NCBI GenBank assembly: GCA_947629425.1
Contig: CANRDR010000063.1
Coordinates: forward strand, 1 to 8,588
Direction: 5' to 3'
Source: an uncultured Bacilli bacterium
Lineage (GTDB): Bacteria; Bacillota_I; Bacilli_A; RF39; UBA660
Length of the DNA: 8,588 bases
Part shown: one piece after another, positions 1 through 6,714 of the stretch
Layout: each line of letters begins with the position of its first letter
How positions within the stretch are numbered: the first letter of the stretch is position 1
Program-made: the position numbers and the translations under genes
The notes under the pieces: generated by a model
What the model was told of the DNA's origin: nothing
The model's input: the letters and a program-made list of their open reading frames with translations, nothing else
Databases searched by the model: none

Positions 1-77
1 CTAGATACAGTTATAACAAGTGTTACTATCATTAAACTAATTAATATACCTTTGTTTTTTATTAATATTTTCTTCAT
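1..77 (-). CDS. N-terminus of a secreted or membrane protein, cut by the left window edge
   Basis: Twenty-five codons are visible before the window ends. They read as a signal sequence or membrane anchor: MKKILIKNKG (positive, about 10 residues), then a hydrophobic stretch rich in I, L, V and M reaching the edge. I chose the ATG at 77 because AGGA (90-87) lies 9 nt upstream; an in-frame ATG at 86 abuts that AGGA and so has no room for a ribosome site. A consensus promoter at 133-104 would give a leader of about 20 nt, which fits this start. The mature part lies outside the window, so the function is unknown; an exported protein (lipoprotein, surface protein or membrane protein) is an inference from the N-terminus alone. 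The gene is separate from the decayed nuclease gene upstream. Confidence 0.65.
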   Translation of the reverse strand, partial: MKKILIKNKGILISLMIVTLVITVS

Positions 78-103
78 AAAAATCATTCCTAACATATAAA
101 AAA

Positions 104-133
104 ATTATATAAGTATAACCCCCCCCATGTCAA
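104..133 (-). promoter_or_regulatory. Consensus sigma-A promoter with a G8 tract in the spacer
   Basis: On the minus strand a perfect -35 box TTGACA (133-128) and a perfect -10 box TATAAT (109-104) are separated by 18 bp. Eight consecutive G residues fill positions 126-119 of that spacer. The expected transcription start is near 97, about 20 nt before the ATG at 77. The preferred spacer for this sigma factor is 17 bp, so losing one G would give the optimum and gaining Gs would weaken it. The boxes are seen directly; length-dependent switching is an inference. Confidence 0.75.
119..126. repeat. Homopolymer tract (C8 on plus, G8 on minus)
   Basis: Eight consecutive C residues on the plus strand, the only such G/C run in a very AT-rich window. 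It lies inside the promoter spacer of the exported-protein gene at 77-1, where slippage during replication would change -35/-10 spacing. Confidence 0.95.
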
Positions 134-601
134 ACAAATGTTCTTATGAGAGAGATTGGTTATATAATTATTCTATCGTATATAATTTTAATTTTTTGAG
201 CAAAAGTTAATTTATCTGTGTCAATTATTCTCTTACTCTATTTAAATATTACTACAAATATTTATTATTTTCAAGTATCAAAAAAAGAAATATCTTACTT
301 TATTTCTTCTATTTCTTTTATTGTTAATCCTGTTACTTCACTAATAACATCAATTGATATTTTCTTTTTTAACATTTTTTTGCTACTGATAATGTTTTAT
401 CTTTAACGCCATTATTGAAGCCACTAGTAAATCCATCTTGTTTTCCTTTATCAAATCCATCATCAAATGCTCTTAGTCTTATACTTTCTCTTATATTCTT
501 TTCTTCTAATTCTTTATCATATAAGCCTAGTATATATCCATCTTTTGATAAATTCTCTACTTCATTCACTAGTTTTTCACTTAACTTTCACATTTTTTTC
601 T

Positions 602-616
602 ATCTATGTTAGACCA
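602..616 (+). repeat. Left terminal inverted repeat of the 196-bp element
   Basis: ATCTATGTTAGACCA, identical to the reverse complement of 783-797. Pairing stops at the next base on both sides. Confidence 0.85.
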
Positions 617-782
617 TACTGATTAAAGAGATAAAAGATAATATAATAATAGAGAGATGATAAATGGAATGAAGTAATAGATAAATAGTAAATATGACAA
701 AGGAAGAAAAATATGAAAAATCTATTAGAGAATATCCTAACACTTCTTACTTATTTACGGATTATTGGTATAATAATAAATC

Positions 783-797
783 TGGTCTAACATAGAT
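783..797 (-). repeat. Right terminal inverted repeat of the 196-bp element
   Basis: TGGTCTAACATAGAT on plus, the exact reverse complement of 602-616. It is followed directly by TTTTTTCT (798-805), which also precedes the left repeat at 594-601. Confidence 0.85.
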
Positions 798-1417
798 TTT
801 TTTCTTGACATTATCTTTTGATAGTGCTAATATAATTTTTGAAAGATTTTGATATATTATGTATTTCTAAATTTGGGATTAATACTATGTTATCACTCAT
901 TAGTTTAAATACTAATATGTCTTTACTTTCGGTAATACCAAATGTATATAAATTTATTTGTATACATTTTTTATTTTTTATATGGTTGGTTTACTAAATA
1001 TTGTTCTGAAAATACTTTACATATATATGCTGTATTTCTATCTATTAGTCTATCCCAATTATTATTAGCATTTACTTCTATGTTTACTATAGTATTATCA
1101 TTTAGTGTTACAATTAAATCAACTGATTTCTTTTTTTCATGTATATTATTTTTTGTCATTTTACTATTATTTATTTCTATATTATTTTTATTAATATTTA
1201 ATTTTAAATATTTATTTATAATATATGCAAGTAATTCTTTATTAGAATATTCACCAAATATAGCCTTAAACATAAAATCATGTGTTAATTTAATCATTTC
1301 ATGTTGTTTAGTAGTATTCATGATTTTCTAAAAGAGTATTTAATTTCCACTTCACTATATATATACTTACTTTTTTGGCATTTCCTTTTTTTATTCGAAA
1401 TTTTATTAAAAAAGTTT

Positions 1418-1449
1418 AAAAAAATACTCTAATCTTTATTTTAGAGCAT
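1418..1449 (-). terminator. Intrinsic terminator after ung
   Basis: On the minus strand ATGCTCTAA (1449-1441) pairs with TTAGAGTAT (1432-1424) around an 8-nt loop. This gives a 9-bp stem with one G-U pair, followed by a run of T to 1418. It starts about 20 nt after the ung stop and closes the rplI-to-ung transcript. Confidence 0.88.
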
Positions 1450-1469
1450 TTTATATTTACATAAAATTA

Positions 1470-2132
1470 TTATTTAACTTCCCAATCAATTGGTTTTAAA
1501 CCATTATCTTCTAAATATTTATTACATCTACTAAATGGTCTACTGCCAAAAAAACCATATCTTGCACTAAATGGACTTGGATGTGCACTTTCAATAACAT
1601 AATGTTTAGGATTCGTTATAAGTTCTTTTTTACTTCTAGCAAAATTTCCCCATAATATATATACTATGCACTCATCTTTTTTTTCTAATCTTCTAATTAT
1701 TTCGTCTGTAAAATCTTGCCATCCTAAATCTTTATGACTTGCAGGCTTATCCATTTCTACGGTTAATACACTATTTAATAATAATACTCCCTCTTTAGCC
1801 CAACAAGTTAAATTACCACTTTTAGAAGGAATTATACCTAAATCATCATATAATTCTTTATAAATATTTTGTAAGCTTGGTGGTAATTTTTCACATAAAA
1901 CACTAAAAGAAAGTCCATGAGCCTCTCCTACTCCATGATATGGATCTTGTCCAACAATAACAACTTTTACATTTTTATATGGTGTTAATTTTATTGCATT
2001 AAATACTTCTTGTTTCATAGGAAAACAAGTTGCATTTTTATATTTTTCATTAACTTTAATTATTAAATTTCTAAAATCATTTGATTCAAAAATATCTTTT
2101 AATACTATATCCCAATCATTACCAATATACAT
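1470..2132 (-). CDS. ung: Uracil-DNA glycosylase, family 1
   Basis: The enzyme removes uracil from DNA, made by cytosine deamination or dUTP misincorporation, and starts base-excision repair in the cytoplasm. The 220 residues carry the family-1 signatures in order: GQDPYHG at 61-67 with the catalytic Asp63, an AHGLSFSV segment that forms part of the uracil pocket, LLLNSVLTVE, LGWQDFTD, ILWGNFA, and HPSPFSARYGFFG with the catalytic His184. The C-terminus PIDW is also typical. Length is normal. I start it at the ATG at 2132: GAGGT (2142-2138) lies 5 nt upstream, and the GTG at 2144 overlaps that ribosome site and is unlikely to be used. It lies 8 bp after rlmH and is the last gene before the terminator. 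Confidence 0.97.
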   Translation of the reverse strand: MYIGNDWDIVLKDIFESNDFRNLIIKVNEKYKNATCFPMKQEVFNAIKLTPYKNVKVVIVGQDPYHGVGEAHGLSFSVLCEKLPPSLQNIYKELYDDLGIIPSKSGNLTCWAKEGVLLLNSVLTVEMDKPASHKDLGWQDFTDEIIRRLEKKDECIVYILWGNFARSKKELITNPKHYVIESAHPSPFSARYGFFGSRPFSRCNKYLEDNGLKPIDWEVK

Positions 2133-2140
2133 AATATACC

Positions 2141-2575
2141 TCACTTATGATATGTTTCATTATTAATTATTTTAAAACTTCTATATATTTGTTCTAATAA
2201 TATTCCTCTAAATAATCCATGTGGAAATGTTAAATCACTAAATGATAATTTGTAATTGCTAATTCTTTTTATACTATTATCTATTCCATTAGAACCACCT
2301 ATTATAAATGTAATATTAGAATAATTCATAAGAGTTTTATCTATAAAATTAGAAAATTCTATACTATTTAATTTATTACCATCTATTTCTAAAGTAACTA
2401 TATAATCTTTATTATTAATATATTTTAATATTTCTAATGCCTCTTTTTCTATATTAGAATCCTTACATTCAATTAATTCTATTTTATGATACTTATTTAT
2501 TCTTTTTAAATAATCTATTGATAAATCTATTAAATATTTTTCTTTTAATTTACCTACACAAATTATTTTAATCAT
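2141..2575 (-). CDS. rlmH: 23S rRNA (pseudouridine-1915-N3)-methyltransferase RlmH
   Basis: A SPOUT-class (trefoil-knot) methylase that uses SAM to methylate pseudouridine 1915 in helix 69 of 23S rRNA on the assembled 70S ribosome. The 144 residues show the expected start (MIKIICVGKLKEKY), the SAM-loop GGSNGI at 93-98, and the knot segment FPHGLFRGILLEQIYRSF from about 118. It ends in YHK, matching the conserved YH-(R/K) C-terminus, so it is complete although about ten residues shorter than the E. coli protein. Its ATG overlaps the walJ stop (ATGA, 4 bp), which suggests translational coupling; GGAG at 2590-2587 is 11 nt upstream, a slightly long spacing. walJ and rlmH are also near each other in Bacillus. 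Confidence 0.96.
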   Translation of the reverse strand: MIKIICVGKLKEKYLIDLSIDYLKRINKYHKIELIECKDSNIEKEALEILKYINNKDYIVTLEIDGNKLNSIEFSNFIDKTLMNYSNITFIIGGSNGIDNSIKRISNYKLSFSDLTFPHGLFRGILLEQIYRSFKIINNETYHK

Positions 2576-3336
2576 ATTATAAAATTCTCCGTTTTATTAT
2601 CTTGTTTTGCTATATAAATATTATTAAATTCTATATTATATTCATTTAATTTATTTTTTAATGTATTATATGCAATATCTTCTGTATTATTTTCTTGACT
2701 TAAATGCGCTAGTACTACATATTTTGTATTTCTTCCAATAAATTTAGTTAAGTAAAAAGATGATGATTCATTTGATAAATGTCCTTTATCACTTAATACT
2801 CTTTGTTTTAACCATGCAGGATACTTTCCATGCATAAGCATTTCTACATCGTGATTACTTTCCAATATATACATACTTTTATTAGATAGTTTTTCAAAAT
2901 ATTTATTATTTATATAGCCAGTATCTGTAATATATACTAAAGAAGATGCATTGCTACTAAATATATAGCCAATAGATTCTGTTACATCATGACTTGTTTT
3001 AATCATATCTATATGCAAATCTTCTAAATCAAATTCATCAATTAATATAATTATGTCTTCATAGTCTTTTAAATATGGCAATTCCATAAACATTTTTTGT
3101 CCCATACATAATGTAGGATGATACTTTTTTACTATTGTATTTAAAGCACCTATATGATCTTTATGAGTATGCGTAAAGAATATATAATTTATATCTTCTA
3201 ATGATAGATTTAATTCACTTAATTTTTCATTTAAATATTTTAAATTTGTTCCAGCATCTATAAGTACATTTAATTTTTCTGTTTGAATTAAAGTAGAATT
3301 ACCTTTTGATCCACTTGCAAGTACTGTAACTAACAT
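2572..3336 (-). CDS. walJ: MBL-fold metallohydrolase WalJ (YycJ)
   Basis: A cytosolic metallo-beta-lactamase-fold protein. In Bacillus its homologue sits in the walRK operon and has been linked to coordination of wall metabolism, replication and DNA repair; a 5'-3' DNA exonuclease activity has been proposed for the family. The 254 residues show the N-terminal LASGSKGNST, the metal motif HTHKDH at 56-61, His116 (TSHDV), Asp138 (TDTGY), an ESNHDVEML segment at about 159-167, LSNESSS, and His211 (LAHLS). All expected metal ligands are present. The ATG at 3336 is preceded by AGGAG 9 nt upstream. Its start overlaps the end of the M23 gene by 7 bp and its stop overlaps the rlmH start by 4 bp. No walR or walK is visible here. 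Confidence 0.93.
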   Translation of the reverse strand: MLVTVLASGSKGNSTLIQTEKLNVLIDAGTNLKYLNEKLSELNLSLEDINYIFFTHTHKDHIGALNTIVKKYHPTLCMGQKMFMELPYLKDYEDIIILIDEFDLEDLHIDMIKTSHDVTESIGYIFSSNASSLVYITDTGYINNKYFEKLSNKSMYILESNHDVEMLMHGKYPAWLKQRVLSDKGHLSNESSSFYLTKFIGRNTKYVVLAHLSQENNTEDIAYNTLKNKLNEYNIEFNNIYIAKQDNKTENFII

Positions 3337-4838
3337 GAGAATATACTCCTACATGGATCTACTGATTTTCCTCCACGATATGGAAATCCTATAAATACAC
3401 CAATATGTAAATGAGTTCCAAAAGATCTACCAGAGTTTCCCATTTGTCCAATTTGTTGTCCTGCTGTAACAGATTGTCCAACACTTACTGAATATTTATA
3501 TAAATGCATATAAATTGTATAGTAATCATTTCCATGATCGATAGTAACAAATGTACCATTAGCACTGTTAGAACCAGTTTGAACTACTGTACCACTTCCT
3601 GCTGCAAATACTGGAGAACCGTATCCTGCTCCTGATAAATCGATTCCTTCATGCATTCTTCCCCAACGCCATGAATATCTACTTGTTATTACATTATTTG
3701 GTAATGCTGGCCATACCCAACCATCACTATTTTGTGGAAGAACTACTTGATAATTGCTATAAACTTTAGTACCACGTTTTACAACTTTATTTATAGTTGG
3801 AACTATATCTGGATCATTAGTTACTTTTAAATCTCTAATTTCTCCATTAACATATAAAATATCTTCAGTTAATCTTTTTGTACCATTTTTTCCTTCTGTT
3901 ACAGTTACATTAGTACCAACATACATAGACGAATCATCTTCATAAACGGTTTGAAAAGGTACTTCTACATCTTCTATTTTTGTTTTTTTATAAGCAATAC
4001 TTACTACTGGATCTATTAAAGTAGTATTAACAACTTGTCCCTCTGCTAATAATGTATTAGCACTTTTAAATTCAGGATTTGCAATTAAAAATTCATCAAC
4101 ATTTAATCTATTAGATTCAGCAATGCTTGAAACACTATCTCCATCTTTTACAGTATAAGATTTATTATCTTCTAATGTTCCAAACAATAAATATCTACTT
4201 ATATCACTACTATTAGTATAAATATATTCTTTAGTACTAAGATAATCTTTTTTTATAGTAATATCTTCATACCAAGAAACATTTTCTAATTTTTCTCCAA
4301 CATCTTGTATTTCTACTTCAACATTATTTTTAAATTTATCTAATTCACTACTTCCAATAAATGCTGCCATTGTATTATAAAAACCAGTTTCAAAATCTTC
4401 TTTATCTAATACATTCATTACAACTGTTTCTTTAGGACCAGTATCTTCTTCACCTTCACTCAAATTTTGTTCTTCAGGATACTTTATAGTAACTTTATAT
4501 CCACTTATAGTAAATGGTTCTTTATCCTTTATTTCTTCATATAAAGTTTTTTCATCACTAATATTATTATCATATGTAGTTATACTTTGTATATCTAGTC
4601 CATTAGGTGGATATACTTTATCTACATTATATTGTTTCTTTATATGCGCTTGTTCTTGATCTATTAAATTTAATAATTTTTCTTTGTTCTCAATTAATCC
4701 AATCTTTTCTCCATTTAAATATACTTGATATAAATTAAGAGGTGTTGATTCTGCTTTTGCTTTTACACCCAAAAAGAATACAAGTACACTAATAACTAAA
4801 GTTATTACTACCCCCTTAACTTTATTAACTATATTCAT
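3330..4838 (-). CDS. Secreted murein endopeptidase with LysM, G5 and M23 domains
   Basis: A zinc endopeptidase expected to cut peptide cross-bridges of peptidoglycan outside the cell. The 502 residues start with a signal peptide (hydrophobic stretch 9-24, likely cleavage after AKA near 29). An uncharacterised region (30-225) contains an acidic patch near 128-132 (SEGEED). A LysM wall-binding module follows (about 228-275, YTVKDGDSVSSIAESNRL), then a G5 domain (about 277-355), then the M23 domain (about 374-495). The zinc ligands are His396 and Asp400 (HEGID) and His478 (HLHIG), with catalytic His445 (YMHL) and His476, so it should be active. Two cysteines close the chain (496, 502). The ATG at 4838 has AGGTG 5 nt upstream, on the dnaB stop region. 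Its place between dnaB and walJ fits walJ's link with wall metabolism. Confidence 0.93.
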   Translation of the reverse strand: MNIVNKVKGVVITLVISVLVFFLGVKAKAESTPLNLYQVYLNGEKIGLIENKEKLLNLIDQEQAHIKKQYNVDKVYPPNGLDIQSITTYDNNISDEKTLYEEIKDKEPFTISGYKVTIKYPEEQNLSEGEEDTGPKETVVMNVLDKEDFETGFYNTMAAFIGSSELDKFKNNVEVEIQDVGEKLENVSWYEDITIKKDYLSTKEYIYTNSSDISRYLLFGTLEDNKSYTVKDGDSVSSIAESNRLNVDEFLIANPEFKSANTLLAEGQVVNTTLIDPVVSIAYKKTKIEDVEVPFQTVYEDDSSMYVGTNVTVTEGKNGTKRLTEDILYVNGEIRDLKVTNDPDIVPTINKVVKRGTKVYSNYQVVLPQNSDGWVWPALPNNVITSRYSWRWGRMHEGIDLSGAGYGSPVFAAGSGTVVQTGSNSANGTFVTIDHGNDYYTIYMHLYKYSVSVGQSVTAGQQIGQMGNSGRSFGTHLHIGVFIGFPYRGGKSVDPCRSIFSC

Positions 4839-4847
4839 TTAAGCACC

Positions 4848-6188
4848 TCAATTTTCTTCTTTTTTTAAAAAATTTCTAAAATTACTCATACTTCTTTCAA
4901 ATAATAATTCAATTGTTCCTGTACTACCATTACGATGTTTTCCTACAATTAATTCAGTAACACTTACATTAGTTTGTTCAGCAGCAGATTTATTATAGTA
5001 ATCATCTCTATATAAAAATGCTACAATATCTGCATCTTGTTCAATTGAACCAGATTCTCTTAAATCACTCATTATTGGCCTTTTATTTTCACGTAATTCT
5101 ACACTACGAGACAATTGTGCCATTGCAACTACAGGAACTTTTAATTCCATTGCCATAGTTTTTAATGATCTTGATATTTCTGAAACTTCTTGTTGACGAT
5201 TTCCTGCATATTTTGAACTACCTTCTATTAATTGTAAATAGTCAATTACAACAAGTCCTAATCCTTCACCTTCTGTTGCAAGTCTTCTACATTTTGCACG
5301 TATTTCTGATATTGTAGTACCAGAAGAATCTTCAATAAATAAGTTTAAATCACTTAATTCACTTATAGCTTCATTAACACTTTTCCAATCATTATGTTCT
5401 AATCTTCCTGTTTTTAATTTATTTTGTTCTATTCCACCTGATGCACTAATCATACGCATTGCCAACTGTTCTGCTGACATTTCTAAGTTAAATAATGCAA
5501 CACTTTTTTTGCTGTTCATTGCAGCATTAACTGCTAAATTTAATCCAAATGCAGTTTTTCCCATTGCAGGTCTTGCCGCAATAATTATAAGTTCACTTTC
5601 ATGTAACCCACTAGTTAATTTATCAAAATCATAAAAACCTGTTGCAATTCCTGTTATTTCTTTATCGTTTTTAGCTAGATCTTCTATTCTTTTTTGTGTA
5701 GTTTTCATAACTTCACTAATGCTTTTAAAAACTCCAGCCTTTCTAGCCTTAGTTACATTAAAAATACTTTTTTCTGCATTTTCTATCATATCATAAGTAT
5801 CAGTTTCTTCATCAAAAGCAGTTGTAGTTATACTAGTAGTCGCCTCTATTAATTGTCTTCTTAATGCTTTTTCTCTTACTATATCAATATAATATTCTAC
5901 ATTACTAGCAGTTATAACGGAATCAATTACTTCACCTATATAATCTAATCCACCAATACTATTTATATTTTGTTTTTTCTCTATTTCATTACATAAAGTA
6001 GTTGAATCTAATGGAATTTTATTTTTATGAAGTTCGTTTATAGCGTCAAATATTACTTTATTTGCTTCACTAAAAAACATATCTGGTGTTACTTCTTCAC
6101 ATACTTTATCTATTGCGTATGTACTTAAAAAACATGCGCCTAATATGGACATTTCTGCTTCTAAGTTTTGTGGTAATTTTCTTTCCAT
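4848..6188 (-). CDS. dnaB: Replicative DNA helicase DnaB (DnaC in Bacillus naming)
   Basis: The hexameric 5'-3' helicase that unwinds the replication fork and recruits primase. The 446 residues have the N-terminal primase-interacting domain (LPQNLEAEMSILGA, to about 150), a linker, then the RecA-like domain. Walker A is ARPAMGKTA (205-213, Lys211), an NLEMS segment follows, Walker B is VVIDYLQL (313-320, Asp316), then AQLSRSVE, SDLRESGSIEQDAD, and the GKHRNG arginine-finger region (416-421). Length is normal and no intein interrupts the active-site motifs. The ATG at 6188 lies 7 bp after rplI; TAGGTG overlaps the rplI stop and acts as ribosome site. Being expressed with ribosomal protein L9, as in Bacillus, links replication capacity to growth. 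Confidence 0.98.
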   Translation of the reverse strand: MERKLPQNLEAEMSILGACFLSTYAIDKVCEEVTPDMFFSEANKVIFDAINELHKNKIPLDSTTLCNEIEKKQNINSIGGLDYIGEVIDSVITASNVEYYIDIVREKALRRQLIEATTSITTTAFDEETDTYDMIENAEKSIFNVTKARKAGVFKSISEVMKTTQKRIEDLAKNDKEITGIATGFYDFDKLTSGLHESELIIIAARPAMGKTAFGLNLAVNAAMNSKKSVALFNLEMSAEQLAMRMISASGGIEQNKLKTGRLEHNDWKSVNEAISELSDLNLFIEDSSGTTISEIRAKCRRLATEGEGLGLVVIDYLQLIEGSSKYAGNRQQEVSEISRSLKTMAMELKVPVVAMAQLSRSVELRENKRPIMSDLRESGSIEQDADIVAFLYRDDYYNKSAAEQTNVSVTELIVGKHRNGSTGTIELLFERSMSNFRNFLKKEEN

Positions 6189-6195
6189 AATACAC

Positions 6196-6633
6196 CTACT
6201 TTACTATTACAGTTAAAATTATTGTAACTTTTTTATGAACATTACATTTTATTTTATGAACTCCTATTGAATCGATAACATGATCCATTACTATTGTTTT
6301 TTTATCAATATTATATCCTAATTTTTTTATTTCATCACTTATTTGTTTAGAACTAATTGTTCCAAACATTTTTCCATTTTTTCCTATTTTAGCTTTAAAT
6401 ACTATCTCTTTTTTTTCTAATTCTTTTTTAATATTATTATAATATTCTACTAATTTATCTTCTTCTTGTTGTTTTAAATTTAATTCATAATCTAATTTAT
6501 TTTTACTTCCAGTAGTATATTTTATTGCTAGTCCATTTTTTATTAAAAAGTTATTAGCATATCCATCACTAACTTCTATAATATCGTCTTTTTTACCTTG
6601 TTTTTTAACATCTTTTAATAAAATTACTTTCAT
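6196..6633 (-). CDS. rplI: 50S ribosomal protein L9
   Basis: L9 binds 23S rRNA near the L1 stalk and helps keep reading frame. The 145 residues show the conserved N-terminal RNA-binding domain (MKVILLKDVKKQGKKDDI, DGYANNFLI), the long charged connecting helix (about 45-75), and the C-terminal domain (FGTISSKQI). Length matches the family. I start it at the ATG at 6633, which gives the canonical MKVILL start with GGAGGG (6643-6638 region) just upstream. A TTG four codons earlier begins inside that ribosome site and would add EGL, so it is rejected. It is the first gene of the second transcript: an extended -10 promoter lies about 18 nt upstream of the leader. Confidence 0.97.
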   Translation of the reverse strand: MKVILLKDVKKQGKKDDIIEVSDGYANNFLIKNGLAIKYTTGSKNKLDYELNLKQQEEDKLVEYYNNIKKELEKKEIVFKAKIGKNGKMFGTISSKQISDEIKKLGYNIDKKTIVMDHVIDSIGVHKIKCNVHKKVTIILTVIVK

Positions 6634-6657
6634 TAGACCCTCCAAAATAACATCTAT

Positions 6658-6666
6658 AGTATAACA
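6658..6666 (-). promoter_or_regulatory. Extended -10 promoter for rplI-dnaB-M23-walJ-rlmH-ung
   Basis: TGTTATACT on the minus strand (TG at 6666-6665, -10 box TATACT 6663-6658) is a good extended -10 element. No convincing -35 box is present at normal spacing, which extended -10 promoters tolerate. Predicted start near 6651, a leader of about 17 nt. The same TGT-TATA arrangement is found at the rpsF promoter. Confidence 0.65.
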
Positions 6667-6692
6667 TAAAATATATCTTTTTACTACAAATT

Positions 6693-6714
6693 AAAAAAGT
6701 ACACTGTGTACTTT
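6693..6714 (-). terminator. Hairpin with U-tract at the end of rpsR
   Basis: On the minus strand AAAGTACAC (6714-6706) and GTGTACTTT (6704-6696) are perfectly complementary, followed by more T (to 6693). The stem begins within the rpsR stop codon. The true loop is probably 3-5 nt, so the working stem is about 7 bp with only two or three G-C pairs; it may be a partial terminator that lets some transcripts continue into rplI. Confidence 0.6.

Larger units (their letters stand above)
602..797. mobile_element. MITE-like 196-bp element with 15-bp TIRs and an 8-bp target duplication
   Basis: Perfect 15-bp inverted repeats (ATCTATGTTAGACCA at 602-616, its complement at 783-797) bound the element, and TTTTTTCT is directly repeated on each outer side (594-601 and 798-805). 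It sits inside the decayed nuclease gene. Removing the element plus one direct repeat joins GATAATGTCAAG to the downstream AAGTTAAGTGAA in one continuous frame (DNVKKKM, then TGA, then KLSEKLVNEV), as expected for an insertion into that gene. It is too small to encode a transposase; the longest internal reading frame is 33 codons (694-795, plus strand), ending inside the right repeat. It would need a transposase acting in trans. The family is not identified; 8-bp duplications occur in several IS families. An invertible DNA segment is the main alternative. Confidence 0.7.
295..1321 (-). pseudogene. Decayed Rpn/PDDEXK_2-type nuclease (transposase-like) gene, interrupted by a TIR element
   Basis: The N-terminal piece (1321-971, 116 codons) has the family pattern: HDFMFKAIFG at residues 14-23, then D68 and IEVN (E82) as the likely PD-(D/E)XK core, then an R-N-x-A-Y segment. 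Coding resumes in another frame at about 966 (IQINLYTFGI, then a VLIPNLEIHNI segment to about 820). A third part (569-372) gives the charged C-terminal domain with a DGFDKGKQDG stretch. The end (to a TAA at 295-297, DVISEVTGLT) is again in a new frame. Breaks: A-runs at 979-974 and 972-967 leave a stop at 973-971; a frame change at AAAA 819-816; the 602-797 element; TGA at 590-588; a 7-A run (381-375) one base short. Intact length would be about 270 residues, normal for the family. Rpn proteins are recombination-promoting nucleases. No good ribosome site precedes the ATG at 1321. Confidence 0.8.

Noticed and set aside
218..235. TTGACA on minus near 223-218 as a second promoter
   Set aside because: No -10 box follows at 16-18 bp.
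218..406. Plus-strand 62-codon frame rich in Ile, Leu and Phe
   Set aside because: It is the antisense of the C-terminal part of the decayed nuclease gene; poly-T runs produce the hydrophobic residues, and there is no ribosome site.
588..590. TGA in the nuclease gene read as Trp (code 4)
   Set aside because: Conserved genes use TGG for Trp and never an internal TGA, and several end at TGA, so this is a stop in a decayed gene rather than a recoded codon.
415..612. Plus-strand 65-codon frame
   Set aside because: Antisense shadow of the nuclease C-terminal domain, which has a far more convincing minus-strand translation.
942..1331. Plus-strand 129-codon frame that looks like a membrane protein
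   Set aside because: Antisense of the nuclease N-terminal domain. The minus strand shows family motifs (HDFMFKAIFG, IEVN), the plus strand shows only AT-driven hydrophobicity.
2133..2144. GTG at 2144 as the start of ung
   Set aside because: The ribosome site GAGGT overlaps this GTG; the ATG at 2132 is correctly spaced and gives the normal N-terminus.
6634..6645. TTG at 6645 as the start of rplI
   Set aside because: The TTG is part of the GGAGGG ribosome site; MKVILL from the ATG at 6633 is the universal L9 start.
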